Origin: Rhizophagus irregularis
Taxonomy: Eukaryota > Glomeromycota > Glomeromycetes > Glomerales > Glomeraceae
Length of the DNA: 64,000 bases
Assembly (NCBI RefSeq): GCF_026210795.1
Contig: NC_089451.1
Location: 1,224,001-1,288,000 of the forward strand
Direction: 5' to 3'
Position 1 is the first letter of the stretch. Every line of letters starts with the position of its first letter. Below, piece by piece: positions 1-11,959 of this stretch. The notes below the pieces were generated by a model. It was not told the origin of the DNA, did no database searches, and was given only the letters and a program-made list of their open reading frames with translations. The position numbers were made by a program, and so were the translations under genes.

Positions 1-2
1 TT

Positions 3-902
3 AGAATAAGTAATTCAATTAAAAATTTGGAATTTATATTTTATGATAGTGGGACTGATATGAATGGAATCATTAAATTAATTGAAGCTCAAAAGGAATT
101 ATGTAATGTTTATTATTTTGTTTATCATAGAGATAGATTATTTCGTATATCCTTTGAAGAATCATTAATTAAACATGCTGATACTATTCAATATTTAAAA
201 ATTGATGATAAACCTATTACAAAATTACTTTCTTATCTTGTTAATTTAATAAGTATAGAAATGGATGATCCATTTTATAATACATGTTGGAACCATTTAG
301 AGAATATATCTTTACCTAATTTAAAATTTTTAAAGGCTAAAAGAATTCCATTAAGATATTTGGCAAAATTAATTGAAAATACAAAAGGAAAACTTTGTGA
401 AATTAGTATTAATTCATTAAGATATAATGATTTTAATTATGAAGAACTTATTCAAGTAATTATTAAAAATTGTTTAAATCTTAAATATCTTACATTAGTA
501 TTTAGAAATGGTGATATTATGGAATTGGAAAAATTATTAATTAATTGTCAATATTTAAATGGATTAATTATTGTTACAAATAAGTTTGATTTGGTATTTG
601 ATTGGAATAAATTATTTGAAATTTTAATTAAAAATTCACCAATTAGTTTATTTAAATTTAAATTTTATTTTTATCGTTATAGAACATTATCTCAATTGGA
701 TTCTTTAAATTTATTCTTTGAAAAATGGAAAGGAAGATATCCAATGTTATTACAAACTGTTCCAATGTATAGTCATATAAATTTGGAAAAATATTTTGAT
801 ATAATAGAAAAATATAAATCAGAAGGTATAATTAAAAAATATGATAATGATTTATATGGTAATACTTATGATGAATTTGAATGGATTAAAGAGAGATTTT
901 GA
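3..902 (+). CDS. F-box/LRR-like protein, C-terminal part (5' end outside window)
   Basis: The frame is open from the left edge of the window (3) to TGA at 900-902, so the gene starts upstream; the first apparent start at 27 (TTG) is only the first permissible codon. About 299 residues are visible. Leucine/isoleucine-rich segments such as NLKFLKAKRIPLRYLAKLIE and ILIKNSPISLFKFKFYF alternate with asparagine-rich loops, and the tail has EYLDKY-like helical text followed by YDNDLYGNTYDEFEWI. This layout is the C-terminal leucine-rich part of the very large F-box-like family of Rhizophagus, whose N-terminal F-box would be upstream. Members are thought to bind SKP1 in SCF ubiquitin ligases and recruit substrates; that role is inferred from the family. 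No internal stop or intron is seen. Confidence 0.72.
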   Translation, partial: RISNSIKNLEFIFYDSGTDMNGIIKLIEAQKELCNVYYFVYHRDRLFRISFEESLIKHADTIQYLKIDDKPITKLLSYLVNLISIEMDDPFYNTCWNHLENISLPNLKFLKAKRIPLRYLAKLIENTKGKLCEISINSLRYNDFNYEELIQVIIKNCLNLKYLTLVFRNGDIMELEKLLINCQYLNGLIIVTNKFDLVFDWNKLFEILIKNSPISLFKFKFYFYRYRTLSQLDSLNLFFEKWKGRYPMLLQTVPMYSHINLEKYFDIIEKYKSEGIIKKYDNDLYGNTYDEFEWIKERF

Positions 903-1070
903 TTATAATTTGTAGTAATAATTTTTTTTTTTTTTATATAAATAAAAAAGTTTCACAAGTGTACTAAAAAACGTGATACAAATATCATCATTTTTTTTTA
1001 ATATTTCCATTTAAATATACTTTCCGGTTATACTGGCCAAAAGAATTATAAAAGGTTGCGAAAAAAAGAG

Positions 1071-1270
1071 ATTGCTTGTGGGAAAAACGTGAAAAAGAAA
1101 AAGATAATCACTATCAATCAAAAAATAGACTTCGGTTTTGTGGGAAAACACGAAAAAAAGTATATTCACTACATCAGGAATCAATCACAAAATAGACTTC
1201 GGTTTTGTGGGAAAAACGCGAAAAAAAGTATAATCACTACATCAGGAATCAATCACGAAATAGACTTTTA
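1071..1270. repeat. Three-copy tandem repeat, ~65-68 bp unit
   Basis: Three successive copies share GTGGGAAAAACG, a run of A/G, AATCACTA and AATAGACTTCGG. Copies two and three are nearly identical. The short reading frames through it change repeatedly and look like by-products of the repeat. Confidence 0.7.
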
Positions 1271-1913
1271 ATAAGCTATATAATACCCTGCGATTTTTCC
1301 CATTTTGAAAAAAAAAATTTTTACTCCGCCAGAGTGCAACCACTAGATCCACTAGATCAGATTATCTATCTTCCTCAAAATAATTCAAAGATAAGATAAT
1401 CAAAAATCCCCAGCGTTGGGGATCATATGGAAACGTCTTATGGCTTCTTCAAAATTTTGAATTTTCTCTAAATACGTTTGAGATACTATGATTTGTAAAA
1501 ATTGATTCAGCATCAACCAATGAGACTCAGTCCTTGTTCGTCTACCTACTCTTCCGGCTCTTCTGGTGTATACTATTGATTATGCCTTAGCACAAAACAT
1601 CATGTGATTACAGATTTAAAAGAAGATTTCCATCTATCTGTAATTTATCAATTTAAATAATCTCTTTTTTACATAAAATCATGTGATTACATATTTAAAA
1701 GATTTCTCACGTATAACAGCAAACTATTTATCTGTAATCAATAATCTCTTTTTTACAAATTTCTCACGTAACCATCTATCTATTTTTTATATATATATAC
1801 ACTGTCTGAGGTAACTTTTTTTCAATCGTCAAATAAGTTTTTTCTTAACCTTTAACGTTAATAATTTTAATGAATTTTTCTCTTTCAAATTTTCATCTCT
1901 GTTAAAATTAATA

Positions 1914-4323
1914 ATGTCATCAATAACTGAAGATATTTTTTCGAAAATTCACCGTGGTAAGAGTTTATTCATACGTACTTATTTATATACCAAAGTATTC
2001 TATTTTAATATTATACCTCCTTTTAGAGTTTTGGGAACGGCCTTATACGCAATGGGGGGACAAGGAGTGGGACCATTTTTATTCTAAAAAGTACTTAGAA
2101 AAAGAAACAAAACAACGTTCATATAATACTTATGCGGCTGAATTAGGGATCCTAATAAATTATCTAAAACCGGGCAGAGAAAAAGAAAAGGCATTAGCGT
2201 TAAGGCAAAAATTGGTATGTGCTACACCCTGTTCTGCGGTATGGGGAAGAAGAGCGCCCAGACACGAGTACCGGGTCTCGTCGCTGCGGCGTGCACATCT
2301 TACTATGAGTTCCTTTGAATCTGGAGGAGGGTTCTTTACTAAATGCTCATTACTCATATTACAGGAAACCAAAGCATCTAAGACAACAACCACAATCAGT
2401 AAATCTTATTCTTTAAGGGAAAGAAGAAGCACGATAGACTATAATGATAACCGAATATTAAAAAAATGAATAAATCAAATGTAAGCCGCTATTTATGATT
2501 ATCATGTTGAATATGATACAGGAACACAACATTCATATTCAATATACCATTCTTTATTTGAATTCCTTTTTTCAGACATCTGAGAAACGATATACTAGTC
2601 AATTACTCAAAGAAATTAAAAATCAACGAAAACAATCAAGTATGTTCATTATTAAGTGAACATAAATATACTTAATAATGTCAACAGATCATTAAATCTT
2701 TTTAATTCTATTATAGAATCCAACGAATGGACAGATGAGGAGCCATTTGACAGCTTATTCAGTACTCCAAAAGTTGAGGTAAGCTTCTACTATATCGTTA
2801 ATGTGTTTCTGTATTACTTACTAGAACTAAGAACGAATTTGATCAGATTCTAGCAAATTTTGAAACAAAATCACATTTGGAACGATACAATATCATCTGC
2901 CTCTTTGATATTGAATTCACATACACAAAGAAACTCCTTACAGTATTATCAATCAAACAAATACAAAGGTTGAAGAATGAATGGATAGAGGTACTGTAAG
3001 TTTATTTATATTTATATTTGGGAATTATTAATAACATATCTTATATACTATAATAATAATAAGGCTGAAAAATCTTTGAGTCAAGAAAAAATTGAAGATT
3101 CCTGGAATAAATGTACATTGAAAAAACAAGTCGATGATTACCTCAAAATTCTTGATGAAAAGATGGACAGAAATACATTTTTTATTGACTTTAATGAACT
3201 TTATACGGCTTTTATGATGCAACCATCTAACGAATACCAGCATCAAAACAATTACGAATTGTTTTGGTGCCAAGACTTATATAAACGAATGTAGGTTTTG
3301 TAATGGTTTACCATGAATATCATGCCATTGACGGTTAATTGAGTTTTTTCCCTCATATCAGGACTCTTCAATTCCTCCGTAATCGTAGTGTTTTAAAAGA
3401 CAAAACTGCAAGTGAATTTCGCTACAGAGATGAGTTAGTTAACCAACTTTTATCTACAATCTTTTATGATGTAGAAGATGCAATTTGGATTGATACGTAA
3501 GTTTCCAATGAAGGTTTTCGTTTCCAGTTATAAAACTGAATTCTTTATTTGTGATGAACTAGTGGCGAAATTGAAAATAGAACGCGAAAACGGCAACGAA
3601 ACTTCTCGAAGGCAGAAAATGAGCGTGAACAATTAGGAGACAAACATGATGGTGTTATATATATGAATGTACATGGTTCAAAAGTTGAAGTCGGATTCTT
3701 TGAAGTAGTTGGTAATGCATTAATTAATGATAACAGCTTCAAAAATGATGATTTAATAAAATTATTAAAAGGTATGACATAATTTGGTTTAAAAGTTTAA
3801 TACGATATTTAACTAATTTTGGTTCTCTATTAATTATAGCTATGATGATTTCGCTCCGATATCAACATGCATATAGCAAGGATACCTCAAATTTACAATC
3901 GTTTTCAATTTTAGTGTATGGTAAATGTTGATATAGCCCTTATGATTATTTATATCAAGAACCATTAACTAACTTAATTAATATGAATAGGATGCGAGTA
4001 TCATTTTTTGAGTATGCATTTGATCAATAACATGTACGTTGTTGACGAATATAATGCGTTTATTTTACCAAATTCAAGTGTATGCTTCTCAGAGATTGGG
4101 AATGCTGTCGAAGTAATAAAGAAGTTTAAGGTAGATCATTTTAATTTTAATCTCAGAAAAATATTTGTAGTTCTCACACGACAATTTAATATAGCTACGG
4201 ATGATAATGTATTATCACAAACTTATTAAAAGCCCACGTAAGGCAACTTGGTTGTCAAGTATAGATTTACCAACAGCTTCACCAAAAAGACAATCGCCAA
4301 GTAAAGAGTTTGTTTTTAATTAA
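1914..4323 (+). CDS. 12-exon hypothetical protein, one base short of an open frame
   Basis: Predicted exons: 1914-1956, 2027-2214, 2365-2480, 2576-2639, 2717-2778, 2832-2990, 3064-3290, 3362-3496, 3563-3771, 3840-3920, 3991-4130, 4195-4323. Introns are 60-150 bp, GT-AG, mostly GTAAG/GTATG. All junctions keep phase except in exon 3, where an A7 run (2460-2466) puts TGA at 2467; one more A would open a frame of about 517 residues. Start ATG gives MSSITEDIFSK; notable text is HDGVIYMNVHGSKVEVGFFE and, later, YHFLSMHLINNMYVVDEYNA. I recognise a Glomeromycotina-type hypothetical family but no named domain. The spaced acidic residues around VEVGFFEVVG recall a PD-(D/E)XK-like core; that is inference. 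The donor of exon 6 (GTACTG) is weak. Exon coordinates are hand-made. Confidence 0.6.
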
Positions 4324-5360
4324 CCTTTAATATAAATACATATGTTAAATTTTATTCTATATCTTAACATAGAATTTGATGCCGTAGTATCTGATGTATT
4401 ACTATATAATTTTTTAAGATATTTTTTTAAGATATTTTATAATATATTGATCAAAAATGTTTAAATTTAGAACTAATAAATTGTTTTTTCTTGTTACAAA
4501 TATATGATTTTTATATACTTATTTGTTGGTTTACTAATTTAGAAGTGTAAACATTAGTGTTATAGACGAAACTAAAATCCAAAGTCGAAAAACCGATACT
4601 GAGGTGAAATTACTAAAACTTTCCGTTATTAGCGAAACATTTCGAAACCTCTTGGATTATGTATTTAATATATTGGTAGAAAGGAAGATACAGTTTATTA
4701 TATATTTAGTAAAACAATAATAGATAGTAAAAAAAAAGTAATTTTTAAAACTATTTAAATTTGACACCATGATATTATAATAATATAGACTGCCGTTTAG
4801 CCTAAGACAAACAATCACCTTCATGTTATAATAAAAAGAGTACGAAAGAGATTATAACTGTAATACTAATACACAAATAGTAATCTATATATTAAGTGGA
4901 AGAAGAATTAGGTTGAACTATATCAACGTCTTACAATAGAGGCGGAAAAGTTAGGTTTAGGAAAAGAAGTTAGACAATCAGTATGTAGCGAGGATCATGA
5001 TGTGAAGCGTCATTGAGGAGGTTATTTTCACTCATACGACATTGAATGATGCAATCACATCAATTGCAGGTATCTTGATTGATTTTGAATATCCAATGTT
5101 CTCCAAGACATCTCGATCAGATAGTTTTTTCAATTATCTTTCCATAAACTATATCGTTGATAATGTGAGACCAGAATTAATAATTGGCGTGAACTAAAGG
5201 GTTTTAATAATAGGATTTGGAATTTCTATATTTTATCGAAGATTACTGATAAGGAAAGAAATCCAATGCACTTCTTCCTTTTTCCCTTTTGTGAGAGTTT
5301 TTAATTTCTTGCCAAGATAATTAAAAGTTCCATCAGAGATAATAACACGGCCAAAAACAT
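4321..5360 (+). repeat. Inverted duplication, arm 1 (partner 15,345-17,542, opposite strand)
   Basis: Reading plus, this segment opens TTAACCTTTAAT, and the same text opens the minus-strand sequence just after the 253-codon ORF that ends at 17,544. Shared landmarks are ATATTATAATAATATAGACT, CTTAGGCTAAACGGC (as reverse complement), AGGCGGAAAAGTTAGGTT and TTTCTTGCCAAGATAATT. Arm 1 is about 1 kb, arm 2 about 2.2 kb, because a 1.2-kb stretch is missing here. No open frame of note. From 5,360 to 5,750 I see nothing recognisable. Confidence 0.7.
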
Positions 5361-5814
5361 TTTGTCAGACTATTAAAGTAGGAAGGAATTTGCTATAATT
5401 GATAATAAAATTGATAGAGTGTGCCGCTTTTAGTTGATAAGTTACAGTAAATGTTGTTAAACGTAAGATTGCAATTAATAATAAGAATCAAATGTCCGAT
5501 TCTAGAAAACATTTTTCGGGGATTTAATAAGATGGTTGATTGGGGAAAACCGGAAAAGGAACGATGAAATTAATGGCTTTATAGGTATGCGAAAAGTACA
5601 GAAGCTTGCCCGTACTCAAGTTTTATTACCAAAAATGAAGAAAATTATTATCATTGATACGATGAAATTTAATGAAAAAAAAATTCTTAAAAACGCATGA
5701 GAAAATATATATATATATTTAAATTTGAGCTTTATTCGTAAAGTTCTAATTTTGATAATTTAGTAATAATTATCATGTGAAAATTAAGAATTTTTCATAA
5801 TAAACATTAAGAAA

Positions 5815-6185
5815 ATTAAGAAAATTATTTCATATGAGAAATGTGAAAATGTAATAAAATATGCAATGTTTCCGCAAAATTTTAAAAATTGGACTGGTGT
5901 TAATAATTATATTGATAAATTTATTCAAGGTACTCAGCTATCAGCTCATAAATATTTACAAATCATGATATTCAATATATTGTAAAAGGCGGATTTGTGT
6001 GTAAAGCAACTTAGATTGATGACTTATAGACGAATCAGTCGAATCACGAATGGGATTATGAAAATGATAATTGGGAATATCAAAATGAAGTTGTGGCTCT
6101 GAAAAGTTTAAATAATTCTTTATCAAACAAAGATAACATTGCATCAGAAATATTCCCAAATGGATTATTATACTTTACGGAATAA
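5815..6185 (+). pseudogene. Protein-kinase N-lobe fragment, decayed (block copy 1)
   Basis: Conceptual translation in shifting frames gives FKNWTSG-like text (positions ~5,880), then IDKFIQ, YIVKGGFV, and finally an open stretch EWDYENDNWEYQNEVVALKS with the ATP-lysine-like VALK and NNSLSNKDNIASEIF. This is the linker plus glycine loop and beta-3 strand of the Rhizophagus TKL-like kinase expansion. Stops and frameshifts interrupt it and no catalytic loop follows. A homologous fragment lies at 13,740-14,060. It cannot encode a working kinase. Confidence 0.6.
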
Positions 6186-6529
6186 CATAAGAAATTATAT
6201 CGTGGTTTTATAATATGAAAATAATGGAAGTTACGAAATTATTTAGAATAACAAGGAAATTTCGAAAATTTATATGGTCGATTTTGACATAATTTCGTAT
6301 GCATTCATCAGTCAGTTCCTGTATTCCCATTTGTTTATAATTTGGCCATTTGATCAATTACTGTATATATCTTTTATACCATGTTTCCTATTAGTCGTAC
6401 GCAACTTTCCTTATTGATATTTTTATAGTTGATATCTATTTAAAAAAAAATCTCAGTAGTTTAAAATTATATACAGGACGTTGCTCTCCGTGGTATAACT
6501 CAGTTATTTTACGGATTAGCCTCGATCTC

Positions 6530-6572
6530 ACTATCATCACGGATTCACGGCGACGGAGCCGTGATGATATTG
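6530..6572. repeat. GC-rich hairpin ATCATCACGG...CCGTGATGAT
   Basis: An inverted repeat whose arms include ATCATCACGG and CCGTGATGAT stands out in otherwise AT-rich DNA. It is kept in the duplicate block at 14,420-14,453 although the loop differs (GCATGGA there), so the stem is better conserved than its surroundings. No function is known to me. From 6,185 to 7,060 nothing else is visible. Confidence 0.5.
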
Positions 6573-7200
6573 ATATCTACGGCTTCCCATGAAACAGAAT
6601 TTACTTGTTTCTCTTGTCTTTGTCGACCATTGGTTGATTAGCAAAAAAAAATATTTGCCTAATTATATCAATACGGTATATACCAAATTATTAAGTACAA
6701 TAATTTTCATGATTTTATAGTTATACGATAGTATTTTAAATCTCCGGTGATTGTCGTTTGTATGATAAAGGTTTCAAACTCATCCTTTACAATAGTGATA
6801 ATTTCCTTTTGCAAATGACTATCCTATCATTGTAGCAAAGAAAATAGGAGAATATTATAAAATATTTTAATAGAGCATAGAGCCTCTCGTATATAAAAGT
6901 TATCCAATGAAAAATGATATAACATTATTTTTACTTATTACAAGTAAAATGATTGGCTGATAATAAGCTACTATTATTTATTCTTTTTCGATTTCGTTTC
7001 GAGTCAGTTTTACAAGTTTAATTGATGATTTTATGCCCGATTAATTTAGTTATTGACTAAGAATCTTTGGACCGAACTTGGAACGTCTTTGAAGACACGC
7101 TAAAAAATCTAAAAAAAACAGATCATTCCGACCAAAAAAGGAATACAACAAAATCAAGCGCCTCTACGTCAACTAAATAATCACGTGATCTTACAATACA

Positions 7201-8973
7201 ATTTTTTTTTTTTTTAAAAAATAGTAATGCGTTTTATTAATTATTTAGAATTGCGAAACAATTACATAATTAAATATAAAAACACTTAGAGCAAAGCAAA
7301 AAAAAAATTTTTGCTAAACCCTATAACTAAGTAATTTACGAGTATAACCTTTCACAATTGAGTCTACAGAGGATGCAGAGTATAATTTACTGGCTAATAC
7401 TATATAATTATGCTAATTTTATGCAATACTACAAAACTCTAACATAATATAGTATTTTAATTATTTTATGATTTGCGCAGAGTTTACTTCATCATAATTG
7501 AATTTAATGAATTTAAGTCATCCGAAATTTGACCACTAACATTACAGTATTAATGTGCTGATATGTGTTACATGAAAAAATTTAAAAAAAATTTCAAGTA
7601 TTTCAAGAACAGTATTTTCGGATATATTCTTAGATATTTTAATATTTGTTATACTGTATAGTACGATGTAATATTTATCTGAGTATTCGAAAATTTGATA
7701 TGTATACTCAGCAAAAAATACAGGTTTTTGCAGTTCATAATTTTGCGGAATCAAACCAAAATCACGCTATACTGAACTCAGCTAGGCAAGTAGACTCAAT
7801 TGTAAAAGGAATTACCGGTAATTTACGAACATAAAAGTAAACTATCCTATACTATGTTAAAATAAAATTATGTAAAATTTTGCCTATTCTAATAAAATGG
7901 TAATTTGACTATCGTATCCCATTTTCTATCTATATTAATACCGTCCGTTAATGCACCTGTTAATTTTCCTAAAGTTACTATTTTAATTTGGTTATTTATA
8001 TTATTTTTCTTGGTTTTTTCTATATTTTCTTTTGTTTTTTTGTTTTTACTATTTTCTGTTTCTAATATTTCGTTCTGATTATCTTCTGATACCTGCTTCT
8101 TTAATCGTAGATCGGATTTCTTTATTTCCTCTTTTTCTTCTAATCTTTTGATCTCATCACATCGTGGAATCCGAATTCTTTTCTTTATTTCGTCATATAT
8201 GAAATTCCAAAGCTCTTTTATGACCGTCTTTTCTTCTTTGATTTTTGATATGTTGTTAAAATTATTGTTAAAAACTCCTCTGATCAATTCCCATTTTCTG
8301 CTCTTTCCTCTTAGAATTATTGAAGGACTTTCAAGTATAGTCAAAAAATTGCAAAGATAATTTCTTAATATTTCTATATCTTTATCTTTGTTTTGAGCTA
8401 CTAATTCTAATTCAAATTTATACGGTGATTCTTGTATTATATCGTCGATCGAGAATTCGTTATCGTCGCAAATCCAGACGTGATCCCAATCTTCTTCTTC
8501 CTTTTTCCCGCACCTTATACATTTCGGTGAAGCTATTTTATTGGTATTTCTTTTATATAAGGTTTTGTATGTAGGTAGTTCTTTCAAAATATTCTTGATC
8601 CTATACGAACGATCTTTCGTGTCTTTATCACCGCATTGTCTTGAAGAAAAGTTTATTCTATTACTAATAAATTCCAACGTTGTAATCCAATCAAATTCTT
8701 TTTTGTAATTATATACGAATAAATCATCTAGTTTATCACTATTTAAAATTTCGTTCTTCCAAATAGCGTTTGTAATTTTCTTTCGCCACGCTCTATATCC
8801 TCCTGTTATTAATCTATTATTCCAAATCAGATTAAATTCGTTTGTTACTAAAGCTTCGTCTATTAATTCAAATTCGTCTTTTATCGTATCGGTATAAGAT
8901 TTGGTTTTTAACGACTCGCTCAGTGCTTTTCTTATTTCTTTTATATTGTTATCAATTTTATCATCTGCGTCTA
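7201..8973 (-). mobile_element. 5'-truncated LINE, minus strand, inside another LINE
   Basis: Its 3' end (poly-A on minus) is the T-run at 7,202-7,216; its 5' end lies at about 8,973. The direct repeat ATCTTACAATACAA at 7,188-7,201 and 8,974-8,987 is the target-site duplication. The 3' untranslated text (CCCTATAACTAAGTAA region at 7,318-7,335 and AGTAATGCGTTTTAT at 7,225) matches the 3' end of the LINE at 30.0-33.9 kb. Only the C-terminal part of the protein is present. From 7,230 to 7,860 lies the 3' untranslated and adjacent non-coding part. Confidence 0.8.
7889..8973 (-). CDS. LINE protein C-terminus with Cys/His zinc-binding motif (truncated)
   Basis: An uninterrupted frame of about 360 residues. 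The first eleven residues of the apparent ORF (up to 9,007) come from the flanking host LINE, so the element's own coding begins near 8,973 with DADDKIDNN. Key features: RLITGGYRAWRKKITNAIW, a motif C-x2-C-x9-H-x3-C in PKCIRCGKKEEEDWDHVWIC, then SPSIILRGKSRKWELIRGVF and a lysine-rich, coiled-coil-like tail. It parallels the last third of the LINE at 32.2-33.7 kb over its whole length. The zinc motif resembles the zf-RVT type found after LINE reverse transcriptases. No RT or endonuclease remains, so it is not autonomous. Confidence 0.7.
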
Positions 8974-10277
8974 ATCTTACAATACAATTTTTTCGACTAA
9001 ACAACATTAAAATACGTTACAAATTAAACATCACCGAATTAAACACTTCAGATGCTATTCAACAAATCCCAAACACAATTTGGTCTGAATACTTCTCAAA
9101 GTGGAATTCATACTATAAAGAAATTATCAAAATCATAGATCATAATAAAACGGAGATCAACTTAGTCCTCTCTATCAAAAATGAAAATTTCTCACTCCAA
9201 AAGACCAAAATTAATCAAATATATCACACACTCATATTATTATACATAAACTCTAAAAATGATTGGACAACAGAAAATTATTACATCAATGAACGAAATC
9301 AAAATTTAACGCATAACCAGACGAAAATGACAGATTCAATTCTTCAAAGAAAACCTAGACGTATAATATTAGGCCGTTTATTAATATAAACGACCAACAA
9401 CATTTACTAATAACCCGAATATCATAGAAACTCAATCTATTAAACATTTTCTTACGCTACAAGTGATGATAATACTATATACAAAGACATTACCGATATA
9501 CCTCTAGACTAGCAAGACTATTATTATTATAATCCATCTCTACAGTCTACTAAAGAGGAAGATTGGACATCACTAGAATAAGATTTAACTATACAAGATT
9601 TAATAGACATTGTACCATCCCTTAATAGCAATAAAGCTCCAGGAAGCCATGGGCATTTTGACCGCAATCATTGCCCTATGAAAGACATTAATACCCTAAT
9701 TTGGCGGGAACGCCTAAACAATGGAAACTTCTAAAAGGCGTTACAAAAAAGAAAAAAAAGAATTACTACCGTCTCCACCCACGCAAACGTGCCAATACGA
9801 AAAATCAGGAACACAACCTCACACATCACAATACTAATGATGTCTTACATAATAGGCGACCTCTGCCTCAAATGTCAACTTCACCTTACAACAACACACA
9901 AGTCCGGATTAACGACCAGGCCTACATCCGCTGGACTTCATTTGGGAAACACAGAGATATTTTATTATTATCTTTTGACACTTCTATAGATTCCATTTAT
10001 AACTTTTCTTACATCAGTAATATTCTCCATATGTAATTTTATAATAGTATTTTTATTTTCTCTTCTTTCTTTTTCCTTGGTTCGTGGGTCCGGCTGTGAT
10101 TTTTAATCACACCCGTACTTCCTTATTTTATCGCCAAGATGGCATCGCCTCATCTCTGAAAGGGTTGGACGCGATTTGATTTACAGTTGTTAGAGTCGCT
10201 GTCGGTCTTAGTATAGGATCGGTGTGATTTCTACTGTGGCTTCGTTCACTTTGAGAAATAATAATAAAAATAAAGAA

Positions 10278-10900
10278 CTTGAAGCCTGTATCAGACTGAT
10301 TTTCCGTCCTGTTACTTGCGGTCCAATACCTGACAAATAAAAGGGTATAAGTAATAATATTAGCAGATAAAATCTATCAATCTTACAAAAGTATATGAGT
10401 GTCGAACAAGCAGTTCATCACTGGCCACTAACAGTCCCAGCTTGCGCTCAAAAAGTAACTAATAACTAGATTTTACTCGAATTACTATACCTTCCAACGG
10501 TCAAGGATTTCTTGAGTCTTTCTTTTGTGCATGACGCTGAATCTGGAATCTGAAGTTATTTCTCGAAGATCACCTTATCAAGAACGTAATTTAACTCTTT
10601 TCGTTCAAACTTCTCACGATAATATTCTACTATTTTTGCGCACGTCCAGTCCTTAAATGTTGTATTGAGATAAAAATCCGCAAGAGCGTATAGACATAAT
10701 CACTTTTGGAAATGAAAGAAATAATAAAATAAAAATTATTATTGCGCGACGCGATAACTACAACTATGATTAAATTATTAACTATTTATTATCTAAGTCG
10801 AGGTGAACACGTGTAACCAGGGTAATGAAACAACTCCCTGGAAACAACGAATTTTTGATATAACTGCGCATGTATCACGTAGGACGAAATTTTTTTATCA
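10278..10900 (-). pseudogene. 5' fragment of the gene at 21.4-23.8 kb, cut by the LINE
   Basis: From ACTTGAAGCCTGTATCA to CATGTATCACGTAGGACGAA this stretch matches 23,408-23,962, including exon-like text that reads HKRKAQEILDRWK on minus and CAKIVEYYRE. It stops exactly where the LINE tail begins, so the LINE either landed in the exon or carried the boundary. Copy differs by indels (for example an extra TTC at ~10,575). Only the first exons exist; the rest of the gene is absent. Confidence 0.6.
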
Positions 10901-11318
10901 TCGCTTTATAATAATAATTTTTTTGCTCCTAGTACATGATTGACATTTATAGTATAATATATTACTTATACATAAAGCGATATAATATAATACCCCGCGA
11001 TCTTTCGATCTTTCCTATTTTGACTCGATCAGATTAATCTATCCCCGATTTATATCTGCAAAACCGTCTTATGGCTTCTTCGAAATTTCGAATTTTCCTT
11101 TGAGATACTATGATTTGTAAAAAATTGATTCAGCATCAACCAATGAGACCCAGTCCTTGTTCGTCTACCTGCTCTTCCAACTCTTTTTACTTTTATTTCA
11201 ACGTGTACAAATTACAAGGACACAAGGACACTAAACTAGAGCCAAAAGTAATCTCTAAAAACTATGAACCAAACCGCCGCTATCGTGACTCGACTCTTCT
11301 GGTGTATACTATTGATTA

Positions 11319-11774
11319 TTGCCGTTTTCAGAAATGTTGACAATCTGAAATTTTGACCATTTTATACCGAACACACCGAACACACCGTGAACACATACAA
11401 AAAATTATGCAAACTTGAAGTATTCATGCATAACTTTATATAAAAACTATTTTTGTCACTTTTTAGATATGAATAAAATTGAAAATATGAAAATTTGTAC
11501 CGAACACACACCGAACACAAACGAACACACCGAACACACCGAACATTGGCAAATACAAGCAAATACAAGTGAATACATATATGCAAATAATATAATTTTT
11601 ATACATTTTTTTTTGCACACTACCTAAAAATATATTACTAAAGTTTTAATTTTGCTTTTTTTAAAGGAAAATTTGTTTTTTTTTAATTTTAATTGCTGTG
11701 TTCGGTGTGTGTTCGGTGTGTTCGATTTATAGAAATGATCGACATTCTAATGTCAACATTTCTGAAAACGGCAA
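11319..11774. mobile_element. 456-bp MITE with ~25-bp TIRs and TA target duplication
   Basis: Ends are TTGCCGTTTTCAGAAATG at 11,319 and its reverse complement ending at 11,774, flanked by TA on both sides (11,317-11,318 and 11,775-11,776). The TIRs match over about 25 bp to TTGACA. The other copy of the duplicated block has the uninterrupted site (CTATTGATTATGCC at ~1,573-1,586), which proves insertion after duplication. Inside, GAACACACC is repeated many times, inverted near the two ends, which explains the short spurious reading frames. No coding capacity. TA duplication fits the Tc1/mariner superfamily. Confidence 0.85.
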
Positions 11775-11959
11775 TAAACCATAGCACGTGAAATCTGATA
11801 AAGTAACAATTCATCATGTGATTACAGACAAAAGATTTCTCACGTATAAAGCAAACCATCTATCTGTAAAATCGCCCGACGTTTGAGGTTTAATTGTTAA
11901 ATATTATAACTGCAAAGTTTCTAGCGTCTGTAAAGAAGTGTCTGGGTAATCTTTTATTT

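Larger units (their letters stand above)
1265..7060 (+). repeat. Segmental duplication, copy 1 (direct partner at about 10,973-15,245)
   Basis: The block starts near the text CTATATAATACCCTGCGAT and ends near GATTAATTTAGTTATTGAC. Its partner lies in the same direction about 9 kb downstream and carries the same order of parts: an upstream stretch with CGTCTTATGGCTTCTTC, a multi-exon gene, a kinase fragment, a GC-rich hairpin, and a tail ending TTTACAAGTTT. The copies differ by many substitutions and by large indels, so the duplication is not recent. Copy 1 alone has the last exons of the gene and an extra 1-kb segment (4,321-5,360) that has its own inverted partner. Within 1,400-1,900 I see no gene, only CATGTGATTAC direct repeats. 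Confidence 0.75.
7065..10277 (+). mobile_element. LINE remnant, plus strand (split by another LINE)
   Basis: Reading frames before and after the minus-strand insertion join: text around 7,075-7,190 gives TWNVFEDTLKNLKKTD and SRDLTIQ, continuing at 8,993 with FFRLNNIKIRYKLNITELN. Further on (9,550-9,690) come DLIDIVPSLNSNKAPGSHG, the conserved KAPG motif that opens reverse-transcriptase domains of LINEs, and LIWRERLNNGNF. The RT domain itself is deleted: the sequence jumps to a C-terminal Cys-containing tail near 9,840-9,990 (GDLCLKCQLHL) and an untranslated end with the AATAATAATAAAAATAAAG tail near 10,260-10,277. Stops and deletions make it dead. Confidence 0.65.

Noticed and set aside
1071-1270. 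Small protein encoded by the 68-bp tandem repeat
   Set aside because: Repeat length is not a multiple of three and the frame shifts between copies.
6480-6520. Text resembling a tRNA D-arm (GTGGTATAACTCAGT)
   Set aside because: No acceptor stem, anticodon arm or T-arm could be paired; the duplicate at 14,375 does not conserve tRNA features.
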